Part shown: positions 21,216-34,381 of the stretch, in pieces
How positions within the stretch are numbered: the first letter of the stretch is position 1
How the letters are laid out: every line of letters begins with the position of its first letter
The notes under the pieces: generated by a model
Databases searched by the model: none
Seen by the model: only the letters and a program-made list of their open reading frames with translations
What the model was told of the DNA's origin: nothing
Made by a program: the position numbers and the translations under genes
Source: Castanea sativa
Taxonomy: Eukaryota > Streptophyta > Magnoliopsida > Fagales > Fagaceae
Assembly (NCBI RefSeq): GCF_040712315.1
Contig: NC_134016.1
Location: forward strand, 2,519,501-2,583,500
Reading direction: 5' to 3'
DNA length: 64,000 nucleotides

Positions 21216-21597
21216 AGGCTATGCAAGTCAAACATATGCTCTCCCAATGGATAGGAATAAAACAAAGATTGGTAGGTGAGATTAGAAAATAGATACATAT
21301 AAGAAAGAGAGGCCATAAATGGCCATATCCCAAAGACATTTTAGAAAAGAACAAGGGAAAGCCTCCAAAAATAATTTCTAGGCAAATACAAAACTCTGTC
21401 AATCAATTTTTTGATTAGTCCATGGGGATAATTTCAAGGGATTGAAAAGTGGTATACATATATAAAATAATGATCCATGTAACATGAGTTGACAATAGAT
21501 TAAAAGATAAGAAATTGGAATCAAATAGAGGAATTGGATCGGGTAACATGTGGTACCTATATATAATAATATAGCAAAGGTAATAATTATAGGACAA

Positions 21598-21629
21598 AGT
21601 TTCTCTCCAAGCTAGTTTGGAGAGAAACT
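21598..21629. repeat. Short perfect hairpin
   Basis: AGTTTCTCTCCAA (21598-21610) and its complement TTGGAGAGAAACT (21617-21629) are separated by six bases. A degenerate third arm (TTTGGAAAGAAACTTTG) lies about 60 bp further, after a small TACAAACTC repeat. Confidence 0.8.
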
Positions 21630-24600
21630 CTACAAACTCAGGGCAAGCTACAAACTCTACAAACTCTACAAACTAATTTGGAAAGAAACTTTGTTCATAA
21701 TTATATTGAAGGTGGCCCAAATTCAGGGCAAGCTACAAATAAGCTTGTTGGCCATGGCCACTCTAAAATTTATAATTTTCTTTATTTTATGTATAGTTAT
21801 TAAAAACTTTAAAATTTTAGCTATAAAAATAAAATTTGGCCCCCAGATATTTAAGTTAGTCCAATAATGCTCATAAAAAATAATAAATTTTTTCAATTGG
21901 CCTAGTATATAAATAAAGTAGTTTTTGTTTTTTCAAATTCATTTTTTACATGTTTAATATCAAACTAAACAATTTCTATATGCTCATTGGAGTTTAAAAA
22001 ATGCAAGTTAATTTCCCTAAAAATATTATCTAGCGAATATACATATGTTGAAGTTAATAGTTTCGTATATAATATATTTATAAATTATGACTTATTTTAG
22101 TATCAAAATATTAAGGCTTATATTTATGTGTTTACACATAGCGTGATACAAAATATTAAGGCTTAGTATCACAATTTGGCCCTCCAAACAAAAAATTTTA
22201 GCTCCGCAATTCAAGATTATTAATGCATGACCACTAATGCATTCCAGGGAAACAAAAAAATAAAATATGTTACCTGAACGAGTTGGGCACTGCAAGTTGC
22301 ATTAAAATTTTCGCAAGCAACAGATATATAAGGATTTAATGCCAATCGGTCAACGATGATGCAGATCTTCCGCATCGTATATCATCTCTTTCACGTTTTG
22401 TATTTAAGAATTCATTTCTTTCCGCGATAAGAAAACTATTTATTTTTGTGTTTGTGTTGTTGTATTCTTTTACCATTTTTTATATTGTGAAAAAAAAAAA
22501 AAACAATTGTCTGTGTTTTGATTCCTTTAAAAAAAAAAAGCATTAATTTTTCTATATTTTGAATTTCGAAAGGGAGATATTAAATAATAATTTTTAATTC
22601 ACCTATTTAAAGATTAAAGTTCTAATACAAAACAACTAAAATTTTTCAATATTTCAAAAGGTTTTTTAGGATATTTTTGTCATATTAGAAATTTTAGTAG
22701 TATTTTGAAAGTTAAATGGAGGTGTTTTTGAGGCTTTGAGGATGTTTTGATCATTTTAGGAATTTCGATATATTTATTAATTTCTTTTTGAATATTTTGT
22801 TGTTATTTTGAAACTTTTGGGATTATTTTTAGAGATTTTAGGGTATGTTCTTCATTTAAATGTTTTAAGGGTATTTTGTCATTTTGTAGGTTTTAGGGGG
22901 TTCTATTCTCTTAGAGAAAAAGCGATTCTGGTTTCATGTAATAGAGTTAGAGAGATTCTATTCTCTTGTCTTGAGGTTAAAAATATTTTACATTATCTAA
23001 GGTAATATAACATTTTATATCCAAAAACAAAAAATAAACAAAGTATTTTTCCTGGTTATGGGAAATAATTTTAAATTTACCAAGATTTTCAGCCACCCAA
23101 ATGTTCAAATATGAGGAAAACCTTTTCCGAAAAATATTTCACACCCAAAACAAACATGAGTAAAAAGGCAAATTCTTTTTCATTATAAAAAGGATCTGAC
23201 TTTTTTTTTTTTTTCTTTTGGATAAATTACCATTTTGATTTCTAACGGTTACACTATGTACATCAATTTCGTTTCTAACACTTCAAATGTGTAAGTTTAA
23301 TCCTCAAAATTTTGGTTTATATCAAAATAGCCTCTATTGTTTAATAAAAAACACTGAAGTGACTAACACATATATGTGCCTCTTAGGATGCCAATCATGC
23401 CATGTGGATTACCAACTATGAAATTAGAGATTTTTCACGATTAGAAGGGTTTAAGGAAATTGAGTGCGGAAAACTTCATACTTTGATGTAATTTGGGCTT
23501 TAGAGTTGGATTGTTGACTCTAAAATGTTAATAACTTGATTTTTTAATGAAGTTAGTTAATAAATTGAAAAAACTAGATTGACCCAAGCTAAATAATAAA
23601 TAGTTGTTACAATCAATTTATGCTTACAATAATTTTATAGATTAGACAGAACTTTTGCCTTGGGGGCTTCAAAACTTTGGCCTTTTTTCATAGATCTTCA
23701 TCCACAAATGAACTTGTCCACGTCAACACCATGAGCTCAGTAATAGTTGTGATTTGAGTGAAATAATCTTGAACGAGATTTTAACAAAATTTTCTCACAA
23801 TATTTAGTACCGGTTTGGATAGTGCTTTTCAACACTTCGTCTATGTTTTGCATTTGCTTTTTTTTTTTTTTTTTTTTGAGAAGTGCATTTTAGCGCTTTT
23901 ATGTTTTTTCAGTAGGTTTCGTGCACTGTTTATGAGACCCACAAACCTCTTTTTTTAACAAAAATTTTATTAAAAATGGGTTCTACGGCACTATTCACAC
24001 TTTTAAAAATTATTTTGCTACAATGTTTTCAATTTTCAACAAAATTAGCGATATACGAAACCTCGCACGAAGGAAAATGGAATGGCTAGTTATTAGTTAG
24101 TTGGTTACCTTTTCTCTAAAATTTGTGCATGAAAGAGTATTTATATATATAGGTTAAGGTTTAGGTTCAACAAGTGTTTAGATTGGACAAAAGTCTATGT
24201 CCCACAAACTCGCATCAACGTGAATTCAGTGAAATTCCTTATAACTTAAATTACTAATCATGTGAGTCTAGAAGTCATTGAAGCAAATTTTCATGAAATC
24301 GCATTCTTAACTTAACTAATTTATTACGTATACAAAAGTTTCCAACTTATACTTATATCGTAACATAAATTATCCTAAAACGTGATCTTAATTAGAATTA
24401 TAATTTCATATAAATAATTGCATATTTGAATTGTACTCGAAAAATCAAGTGGGAGCTTGATCTAGTTTTTAAAAAAAAAATGAAAATTAGAAAAATCTAA
24501 ATATTAAAAACTTAAAAGTCCTAACAAAGCTCACTTGCGAGCCACATGATTAGGGGTCCATGCTCGCCCACGGCCCACTTTGATGGTTAGGTTCGTTAAA

Positions 24601-25679
24601 GGCTTATGATTGGTCACTGTCTTAATAAATGACTAACTGACCACACTTAGGGCCGAAATACAACCAAAAAAAAGAAAAAAGAAAAAAAGAACATATTCTC
24701 AAAAGTCAAAACATTAAAAACTTAAGTTATGGTTTCGTATAGGCACTGTCAAAATTATTAGACAGAATTTTTTTTGGAGTTAACCTTGCCTAAATTCTAG
24801 AATAAACATTATTTTGGTACTCCTTCAGTTGACATATTTTGAGGGGACAAAATTCAAATTAGATGGAATAATTAGTAAAGTTTAGAGTTAGTAAATTAAT
24901 TTTTCTATTTCATTGTATTTAGTTGATCTTGAGGTGTCCATCTCTATCAAAAAAAAAAAAAAAGATCTTGAGGTGTCGTAACTTTGAAAGTGTGATAAAT
25001 TTGGTAAAGCTATTGGAAGTGACCTTTTTTTTTCCTTCACTAGTAATATTTTTACTTAAAACATATTGTTTAATTTAAAGAAAAAATTATTTATTTCTCT
25101 GCATAAAACTTATTTTTGGAATTATGCTAAAAAGTTCTTTAAAGAGAAAAACCATAGTTTCCTTTCCTTATGAAATGATATAGTTTTACATAATTCAAAA
25201 AATTTGGATCAAGTGTGCGAATTGTCTAGTAAAAAGAACCAGCATTTTGAATGAAAATGATATATACGATTGTTTTATATTTTTGAACTGAGATGTTATC
25301 ATATTTGATTTTAGATATCTCACAAACAAAATTGATTATGTTGTAGGAAATTAAGCAATTACAATCTAATTATTCATAGGAACCCACAAGTGAACTTATT
25401 TATTATTTCTATGTCTACAGACTTTATTTACTATGAATAATTATGTTCTTGTTTTTCTATTTTTGTTCTAGCTAGTTAAGTTTATTGTATTTACTGAGCT
25501 ATGGAGCTCACATTTTTCTCCTTTTTACATAGAATTTTTTCATTGATCACAGTGAATATTTAAACACAATGGCATCACTCTCCAAGGCGATACAATTAGA
25601 GAAAAAAAAAAAGTGATTACGTTCTCAAACTGCATCCTAAGTTGAGATTATTACATCTAAAAAAAAATTGTCTATCAAA
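21630..25679. other. Spacer between gene B and pseudogene C
   Basis: No gene is seen. 22520-23200 is repeated at 42660-43200 (upstream flank of B-type copies). 23640-25680 is the 3' flank of pseudogene C and is repeated downstream of D (26510-29250) and of E (56650-61430, with insertions). Poly-A and poly-T runs are frequent. Confidence 0.6.
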
Positions 25680-26401
25680 TTAGGAGTTTATGAATCTAGA
25701 TACAAATTCATCACAGTTCTTGTCCGAACTGCCACCCTCACTAATAGCCTTTATTGCCAAATCCCTCCACTTCTTAGCATTCTCTAGGAAATCTTTCCCT
25801 CTCTCATCCTCCATTACCTCCTTAATGCAAAAATAAATCTCTTCTCTTTCAACAATGCCATTCTCACAAAGCTTAGCCCTCACTCCCACCTTCCACACAT
25901 CCTGAACATACTTGGCATTCGTAGTTTGATTGGTCCATTGTGGCACCCCCACTATTGGCACTCCAAGCTCAATGCCTCTAAGGTTGAATTCCAACCACAA
26001 TGTGTTAAAAAGCACCCAATTGCCTTATTTGATAGCACTTCCAGTTGGGAGCACCATTGCACTACCAAACCTTTATTTCCTATCTCTTCCACAAACTTTT
26101 CAGGGAGCTTTGCTTCCTTAGAAGCCTTAACAACCCCTAAGAAATGGAGTTTACTTCCTTTTAAAGCAAATGCCAATTCCTCCATTTGCTTGTTGCCTAA
26201 ACTAGCCATGCTATCAAAGGACAAATAAATAACAAACCCTTTTGGCTTAGTGTTAAGCCAATCATTGCAAACAAATGAGTCTAATAAGAAAATGTTAAGC
26301 CCATAATCACTATCATTTTCTAGACATTTGTCTAAATAGAAAGATGGAATTATTGGTCCAATTGGCAGTAATCGACAGACTTTTGACATGGAGTCCACCA
26401 C
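25680..26401 (-). pseudogene. UGT74 pseudogene C, exon 2 only, one-base frameshift
   Basis: A D-type second exon of 722 nt against 723 nt in genes D and E. The missing base is in the run CACTCCAAGC near 25962, where the intact copies have CACTCCCAAGC. It breaks the frame inside the PSPG box right after EALSL, so residues up to HCGWNS read in one frame and GVP onward in another. Further damage: the SFGSMA strand reads SFDSMA, the FLWVV strand has Gly for Trp, and the PSPG end reads WTNQ. The acceptor CAG at 26404-26402 is intact, but only about 100 bp of intron remains before the sequence changes to the 3' flank of gene D. Exon 1 was lost in that rearrangement. Confidence 0.93.
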
Positions 26402-27110
26402 CTGATATGAAAAAGGACAAACCATGACACCAATTAGTTTCTGGTGTATGCGGTAATTGAACTTCGAAACTTTTATTCAACCATTGAGACTTAAAAAGTC
26501 TTGATAATACTCACTTGCGAGCCACATGTTTTAGGGCCCTAGCACGCCCCAAAAAATAAAAAGAAGAAAAAAAAACTAATAGGCCCCACTTTGATGGGCT
26601 TATGGTTGTTTGTTCTCCTAGAAAATGACTAAGAGACCCCACTTCAGGCCTATTAAACATGTTCTCAAAAGTCAAAACATTAAAAACTTAAGCGGCAATT
26701 TCATATAGACACTCTCAAAATTATTAGATTGAATTTTTGGGGTTAACCTTGCCTAAATTCTTGAATAAACATTATTTTGGTACTCCCTCAGTTGACATTC
26801 TTCGAGGGGACAAATTCAAATTAGATGGATTTCACATAAATTTAGTTAATTAGAAAAGTTTAGAGTTAGTAAATTAATTTTTCAATTTGATAAAGCTATT
26901 GTAAGTAAGAGATTTTTGTTCCTTAACTAGTAATATTATTACTTAAAACATATTGTTTAATTTAATGAAATAATTATTTATTTCTCTATATAAAATTTAG
27001 GATAACGTTTAACTACAAACTTAGTTATAACCTAAGGCTACAACTGCAATCAATATCTTTTTACTGGATATGAATTTTGACAAATTCACTATTAAATTAC
27101 TTTTACTTCT
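26402..27110. other. Junction of C intron stub and D 3' flank
   Basis: The intron of C persists to about 26425-26510 and then gives way to DNA matching 58260 onward (the 3' flank of E). This is the likely crossover point of the duplication that deleted C's exon 1. No gene. Confidence 0.55.
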
Positions 27111-27887
27111 TGTGGGGAGTAAAGGACCCAAGCAGGCATCTGGGCCTTTGGGCTCTAGTAAGATGGGCCGATCTGTTCTTGAGCTAAGGATTTGTTAGTA
27201 CTGCGAATCGGCCCATACGCCGAGGATCCGAGGATATGTCCGAGGATCCGAGGATATGTCCGAGGGAAAGTTTCTCCTCGGACAGACCCAGGAGAACTCG
27301 GAGTTTCACTATGAAGGTCAAGGCAAAACTTTGGAAAGACTGTTGGATAAAAGGGGGAACCCCTGAATGTTGTAGACACACCGGTGTTAGGGAAATATCA
27401 TAAGTAAAGGCTGACACCTCCACATTAAAGACTCTGCACCTACCTCTCTGGCCGCATTAATGGGAAAGTGACCCCTGAACAGTAGACCTGAAACTTCTGG
27501 TTACTATTCAAAGACACTAAGGGAAGAAATATCTAGGAGAGAGGGAATTTGAGCAACACGTGGATAAAGCATTAGAAAAAAGAAGTATTTAAAAGGGGGT
27601 GAAGGCAAAAAGAAAGGGGGGGCAGAGAGTAATGAAGAAAGAGATTAAGAATTGTAATTTTTAAGAAAGAGAAATTATACAAAGGTAGTCCTCGGCTTAC
27701 GTCCGAGGAGGTCTATTTGCAATTATCATTTGTTATTTACGAGTGTTTGTACTCCTTAGCCTGTTGTCAAGTTCTCAGTACCTCTAACTTAGATTTCAAG
27801 CTCACACTCTACAAATTTCATTGTTTAAGGCTCATTGGGCCTGAGCCCATAATTGTCTTTGGGTCCAGGTGCAATTGTGCACTTACA
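27111..27887 (+). mobile_element. Solo LTR, family 2
   Basis: This 777-bp block starts TGTGGGGAGT, ends CACTTACA, and is flanked by a perfect 5-bp duplication CTTCT (27106-27110 and 27888-27892). It aligns with 59049-59792. Inside is a direct tandem of CCGAGGATCCGAGGATATGT and a TATTTAAAA box near 27590 as expected of an LTR promoter. No internal domain adjoins it. Confidence 0.88.
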
Positions 27888-29251
27888 CTTCTTATATCCT
27901 CCATGCTTGCAAAATTTTTAAAAGATTAAAAATCAATACCTATGTCATTAATCAATTGTTTAATTGCAAGTTTTTGTAGCCTAAAATTATGCTTAAAAAA
28001 TAAGTTTATGGATCATATAGTAAATAACATCCGATTGGCACAAATTTTGACTTATGTGTTAAGAGCATACAAAATACGCAATCCAACAATTATAATTTCA
28101 TAATATATAGTCATATTAGTTTTTTTAATGGAAATTGTAGTCTTAGGCTACAATTAAGTTTGTAGCCAAATTTTTTCTAAAATTTATTGTTGGAGTTATC
28201 CTAAATAAGTTCTTTAAAGAGAAAAACCACAGTTTCCTTTCCTTATGAAATAATATAGTTTTACATAATTCAAAAATTTTGGATCAAGCGTGCAAAAAGT
28301 TTAGTAAAAAGAACCAACATTTTGAATGAAATTGATATATAAGATTGTTTTCTTTCTTTGAACTGAGATGTTATCATATTTGATTTTAGATATGACTACA
28401 AACAAAATTGATTATTTTGTAGGAAATTGAGCAATTACAATCTAATTATTCTTAGGAACCCACAAGTGAACTTATTTATTGTTTCTATGTCTACGAAGTT
28501 TATTTTTTGTGAACAATTATGTTCTTGTTTTTATATGTTTGTTCTAGCTAGTTAGGTTTATTGATTATTTACTGAGCCATGGTGCTCACATTTTTCTCCT
28601 TTTTACATTACAAACTCTAAAGAATAGCTAGCTCACAAGACTTTTCTTTCAGTGCCATAGGAATACTTTCTTTTTAATGTTAGTTTTAGTGTTAGGTTGA
28701 TCTTGTGGAAAGCTTGTAATTTTGTGGATTGTTTATTGTTATGAATTATGTGAGAATGTTAGTTGCCACTAAATTTTATTAGATCTAATAAAATTTAGTG
28801 GCAACTAACATTCTCTAGAGAACAATTATTGAATCGCTTTTGGAGAATAGTTATTCTTTCTTAATAAAACCTTGCACACTTGTGAGATTCCTAGACGTGT
28901 AATTATTGTCACATATCTAGCTCGTACAATTGGGTTTGAGATGTGATTTTTTTTTTTTTAATAATTCAATAGTTACGACAAGAAAGTAGGTTAATTTTTA
29001 TGTTAAAATGATCAAACATCGATTTGTTGAGCTACAAGATTCTTGGCTTGAGGTGTGATTAGTATTTAGATAATGTTTCACAACCAAATAACAAACTTAG
29101 AATTTTTTTCATTGACGGCAGTGAATATTTAAAAATAATGGCCACTTTCTGCAATGAGAGAATTAGAGAGAGAAAAAAAAAAGGTGATTACATTCACAAG
29201 CTGCATCATGAGTTTAAGATTATTACATCTAAAAAACAATAGTCTTTTAAA
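27888..29251. other. 3' flank of UGT gene D
   Basis: It aligns with 59793-61434 downstream of gene E. It contains the 64-bp palindrome and lacks the MITE present in the E copy. No coding sequence. Confidence 0.6.
28752..28815. repeat. 64-bp perfect palindrome
   Basis: Bases 28752-28783 and 28784-28815 are exact reverse complements with no spacer, centred on AGATCT. The paralogous site downstream of gene E (about 60546-61008) has only the left arm, continuing directly into GAGAACAATT, so the right arm is an added inverted copy of the left. Confidence 0.95.
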
Positions 29252-32200
29252 TTAGGAGTTTATGAATTTGGAGACAAATTCATCAATGTTCTTGTTTGAA
29301 CTACCAGCCTCACTAATAGCCTTTATAGCCAAATCCCTCCATTTCTTAGCATTCTTTTGGAAATCTTTCCGTCTCTCGCCCTCCATTACTTCCTTAATGC
29401 AAAAATCAATCTCTTCTCTTTCAACAATGCCATTCTCACAAACCTTAGCCCTCACTCCCACCTTCCACACATCCTGAACATACTTGGCATTCATAGTCTG
29501 ATCAGTCCATTGTGGCAACCCCACCATTGGAACTCCCAAGCTCAATGCCTCCAAGGTTGAATTCCAACCACAATGTGTTAAAAAGCACCCAATTGCCTTA
29601 TTTGATAGCACTTCCAGTTGGGAGCACCATTGCACTACCAAACCTTTATTTCCTGCCTCTTCCACAAACTTTTCAGGGATCTTCGCTTCCTCGGAAGCCT
29701 TAACAACCCACAAGAAATGGAATTTACTTCCTTTTAAAGCAAATGCCAATTCCTCCATTTGCTTGTTGCTTAAACTAGCCATGCTACCAAAGGACAAATA
29801 AATAACAGATCCTTCTAGCTTAGTGTTGAGCCAATTATTACAAATAGATGAATCTGATGCAAAAAGGTTAAGCCCATAATCATTGTCATTTTCTAGACGT
29901 TTGTCTAAATAGAAAGATGGAATTGTTGGTCCAATTGCCAGTAATCGACAAACTTTTGACATTGAGTCCACCGCCTGATATGAAAAGGGACAATAATCAA
30001 ATTTCAATTGGCACGAAAGGTTACAATGCTAGTATCATTGTCACACACACCGTTAGAATTGTTCTATGTGTGGTAAATTATGATTGGTTGTTTGCTACTA
30101 TCACAAAAATCCACTATTTTTTCTTCATCACTCACAATATGTTGGACAGTTGTAGCAAAGTGTACGATACTAATATTATTGCAACCTTAATTTTAACATG
30201 ATCTTTATGGAAGTTTCAGGCTAAATATGTTAGGATGAGCATTCACATCCAATTATGCATAATAAATTGATAAAGTATTAGATGGAATAACTATAGCAAA
30301 AGTGCATTAATTAGTATAACATTAATAGCCAAGAGTCTTATAATTTAATTGACACTTCTTGATATTTCCAACCGAGACATCCATGATTCCAAAAAAAAAA
30401 AAGTATAACATTAATAAGCTCAAACTCATTGTTTATGCTTTTGAGATAAAAGGTATCTCAACATGTTGTTAGGAACCTATGGGTAGAATTCACCTTTTAG
30501 ACCAACTTGCAAGAAAACAGTGCTCAAGAACTTATAAAAACATGGTTAAGCTTACACTAAATCCATGTGAAATACTAAGATTATAACACATGCTATGTTA
30601 GTGGACTCGCAAAAAAAAAAAAAATTGGAAATTAAATTTATAACAAAGTGTTGTTGTATAAGAGATCCTTAGGTGAGAATCAATTTTCTAAAGTGATTTA
30701 TATGAGAATTCCAATATGAGCCGTGTGTAAGAAAGGGGGTAGGGTTGAAATCGAAAAAATAATAAATAATAATTTTTTTTTATACAATATAGAAATTCTA
30801 ATTTAAAATCATCTAAGTGTATATATGTGTGAAACTTTCTTCTAAAGACTTAAATTTCAGTCATTGCCCTTATTCACAAAAACTTTGTACTTATAGAGTG
30901 ATCATCACCCTAATAATGCCAGTGATAATAATAAAGCTTGAAAAAAAAAATGAACTTATTTACTGGCTTAAAAAATGGCTACATGTTTCATTAATAAAAT
31001 CACATAAAACAATATGGAGATTAAATTTCTAACAAATTTGAAATAAGAGCTTCTAAGCAACCATAAAATTAACTAGTGAATCAAGTGATATTAGAACTTC
31101 CTCAATGAGCAAGGTAAAAAAAAAAAAAGGAAAAAGTGTTTGAAAAATCAAAATTAATAATTTAAAAAAAAATTAAAAGAAAATAATGCATTTATTCGTT
31201 GGCTTAAAAAATGGTATCCAAACATGTTCTATGAATGGGTAATTATGTCTGATCCAGACAGGTTGGTGTGAACATGCAACATATTCAATTTGGATGGTTG
31301 TGCCCCCAACTAATTCGGGCGTACAACATATGGTCAATTTTTTTAATAATAAATTACTAAAATTATTACAAAATTATCTTATAAACTGATGTGACATAAT
31401 TTTATGATTTTGAAGAAGTTCCATCCTCAGATTTCTTACTCTTCACCTTTTTTTCCAACAACTGTAAGTTTGAATAATTAACGTACTAACGATTGTGAGT
31501 ATTATCAAATTTAAACACCAATATAAATAAATTTCTGAATTTCATATTTTTTTAATGGAATACCTCAATTTGTAAATATTATATTTTAAAATTTGTATTA
31601 CCTTTATAATCACTTTCTTCTCCCCTATTGTTTGCACAAAAGAATAGTGAAATGATAAAATAAAATAAAAAAAAAAAAAGGCAGTCCGACACTCACATAA
31701 AACAATTTCTAAAACGAAAATTATAAAAATGAAATTGTATAAACATATATAATTACCCACCTCTGGCTCTAGCTCGTAGAAAGTGTTGACAAGAACTGCA
31801 TCGGCTTTATCTGAGTTAGAAAATTGATTGAGCACCATCTCAAAGTAAGCTGGGTAAGATCCAGGCACACTGATGAAAGATGGCATATCTTCAAGCTCAA
31901 GCACAGGAAGACCAGGAATTGAGATGGGTGTGGAAGTAATTGGTAGCTTCAATAGTCCATGATGCACATGATGGTATATAAAATTCACAGCACAAGTTTG
32001 AGTGAAGAAAGCAGCTCCAAATATACCGAACTTTTTAGCTACTTCCAAAGCCCAAGGCAAAAAAGGGTCATAGATTATGCAATCAATTGGGTTTGCAGTG
32101 TTTTTGTTCTTTATAATAAGGTCAGCCAGTGTTTTTGAGCCTATTGTTTCCATACGATTAAGATATGCATGGATACTTTCTGCTTGGGCGAACCCACCTT

Positions 32201-32405
32201 CATCATAGCCATCTGATATTGTGTCAAATTGGAGAGAGCTTGATGATGGGGGTTGCATGGTGTTGTGGATGAAAAGGGTTGTGGCTAGTGTAGCTTTAAG
32301 CCCTTTGGAGACCAAACGTTTAGAGAATTGGAGCAATGGATTTATGTGGCCTAGGCTTGGATATGGTAAAGTTAAGACATGGCCTCTATATGCTTTGTTT
32401 TCCAT
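29252..32405 (-). CDS. UGT74-family UDP-glucosyltransferase, gene D (two exons)
   Basis: The coding sequence joins 32405-31761 (645 nt) and 29974-29252 (723 nt) through a phase-0 intron (donor GAG/GTGGGT, acceptor ATCAG/GCGGTG); 455 aa. It is a GT1 family enzyme expected to glucosylate a small acid or alcohol in the cytosol. Catalytic His20 follows PSLG, and Asp113 lies in IYD. The PSPG box at 331-374 is complete, with HCGW and the terminal Gln. The C-terminus ends FVSKFINS. No stop or frameshift is seen in either exon. It differs from E at about 27 of 240 exon-2 residues by eye, and more strongly from B, especially in exon 1 where the acceptor pocket lies, so a different acceptor is plausible. 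It starts at the ATG of MENKAYRGHV, with a TATA-like element about 110 bp upstream. Confidence 0.93.
29975..31760 (-). other. Intron of UGT gene D
   Basis: A 1,786-bp phase-0 intron that aligns along its length with the intron of gene E (62158-63935, 1,778 bp), marking a recent whole-gene duplication. AT-rich, with poly-A runs and no nested gene. Confidence 0.9.
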
Positions 32406-32509
32406 TTCTCTCTCACTCGGGAGCTAGCTCAACAACTATTGAGTTTAGTAGCTTTCTAACTTAGAGATAGCTCAGTAAGAGAGTTGCATGTCTTGCTATT
32501 TGGTGAACC

Positions 32510-32519
32510 CTATTTGTAG
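32510..32519 (-). promoter_or_regulatory. Putative TATA-like element of UGT gene D
   Basis: The minus strand reads CTACAAATAG about 110 bp before the ATG, preceded by GAGTCGCATACTTCCTC. The element, its distance and part of the upstream block match gene B, and it also survives upstream of fragment F near 46295 (TTACAAATAG). An AT-rich TATATTATA stretch at about 32560 is an alternative. Confidence 0.45.
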
Positions 32520-34381
32520 GAGGAAGTATGCGACTCGACATTTCCAAAGAAATTCTTTTTTATATTATATTAAATTAAATGTTATAAGGAAAAAATACTA
32601 GTAGATACTAGGTTGTGTGTGCCATGCCATCTTTTCAATTTCAAAAGTTATGGCATATTTTTATTATCAATAATATATGTACCATATATAAATACACACA
32701 ATTTGTCTCAATTATTTCATGTGTTGACAGACTGCAATTGTTTGACTGTCACTATTACTGTCACTATCAAATGAGCTCAGAATTTCTCTACAACTTAATT
32801 TGTCATATAAAATAGTTGCAATAAAGTGTGTATTTGTGCCTTACTCGCATTGTTATCTTACTATGCCATATTTGCTTCTTCTTCTTCTTTTTTTTTTCTT
32901 TTTTTTTACCTTACGCCAAGTGCGACATGAACGAAAAGCGAAAACAACATGACAAGTTTTCGAAATAAATGGCTTTTTTTCTAAAATTAACTGCTTATTG
33001 TGTTAATGAAGAAATGCATTTCGTTGACAGCATATCTTTTTGGGATTAAATTACCAAGTTAATTTCTTTTCCCTATGGTTTGACAAAAATTAATTTCTAG
33101 AAAATATTTTTACGTATTTACAAGTGTTTGGGACGACGAAAAATGTTGATCAACTGGAAATTGTTTTTCAGCTTACCAAAAAATAAAGACAAGCATAGTG
33201 AAATTGGTTTACAGTTTCATTTTCTACCTTACCCAAAACTTATCAACTGAAGCTCCACCCTCCGACCCCATTGTCTACCACCCAACCACCATCCCCACTT
33301 AAGTCCCCGATCTCCACTAGCACGGTGCGCCACACTACCAATCCCTTGATCACCAATTTTTTTTTTTTTTAATTAAGGCTATGTTTGGTTCAACGAAAAT
33401 TGTTTACTAGAAAATATTTTCCACATTTAAAGGTGTTTGGGACGATGAAAAATGTTGGTCAACCAAAAATTGCTTTCCGATTTACTATAAAATAAAGACA
33501 CCTGTAGCGGAAATTGGTTTACGCTTTTGTTTTTCACCTCACCCAAATTTATCAACCGAACTTCCACCCCCTATCTGCTAGCCACCCCCCCCCCCCTCCC
33601 CCCAAAATTTTCTTAAAATCTTGTAATATACGTACTTATCCCAACAATTTTAAATTAAAAAAAAATTCTAAGTGGAATACCTTTTGCCCCCCCCCCCCCC
33701 TCTACTGGTCTCCTCCCACAATTTCAAGTATAAATAAGACTTATTCCTTCAAGTGTGTGTATATATATATATTTTGAAGTTACCTGTTTTAGATGGGCTA
33801 CTATTCTATCACTTATAAATTAATGTGATGTTATGATAATCACATAGTTATTTCAATAATTATCTCAAAATTTTAACTGAAAAGAAAACAATCATCTCAA
33901 ATAAAAAAGTTTAAAATTTGAACTAAATAGAAAACAGTTACTACCCAATAACCATTGGTGAGTGTGACTCTTTTCTTAGTATTTTTTTCATGTTTTCTCT
34001 TCCTCTTTCTCTTTCTCCTTTTTTTTTTTTTTTCATCCATGTTTTTTCAGTTTTTCTCCATTCTCTTTCTCTATCCGATTAGCTTTTTTTACTTCTCATC
34101 GTTACTTCATGTTGTTTCTATAGTTTTTTAGTGCAACAGATTGCTAAGTCCAAAACTCTTGTAACCTTGTTTCGATTGCTAAGTCCAAAAAGGTAAAGAT
34201 GTGTAAGGTTAAAAAACCATATACTTGATAAGTTTTTAATATTAGCCATTACTTTTTCTCTTTACTCCCTGTTGAAGATATTTTGGCATCAAGGAGCCAT
34301 GCATCAAGCAAACGTGAATTAAGGCTCCTAGAATCAAGCAATCACACTAAAGCAGTTGGCAGCCAAAGTCAAATACGTGAC
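32520..34381. other. Upstream flank of gene D with repeated C-tract blocks
   Basis: No gene. It aligns with 46300-48440 and then 51494-51840, upstream of fragment F. It carries two related blocks (33061-33360 and 33372-33780), each with phrases like GTTTGGGACGA and ACCCAAA. Long C runs lie at 33585-33603 (one T) and 33687-33700. Confidence 0.6.
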
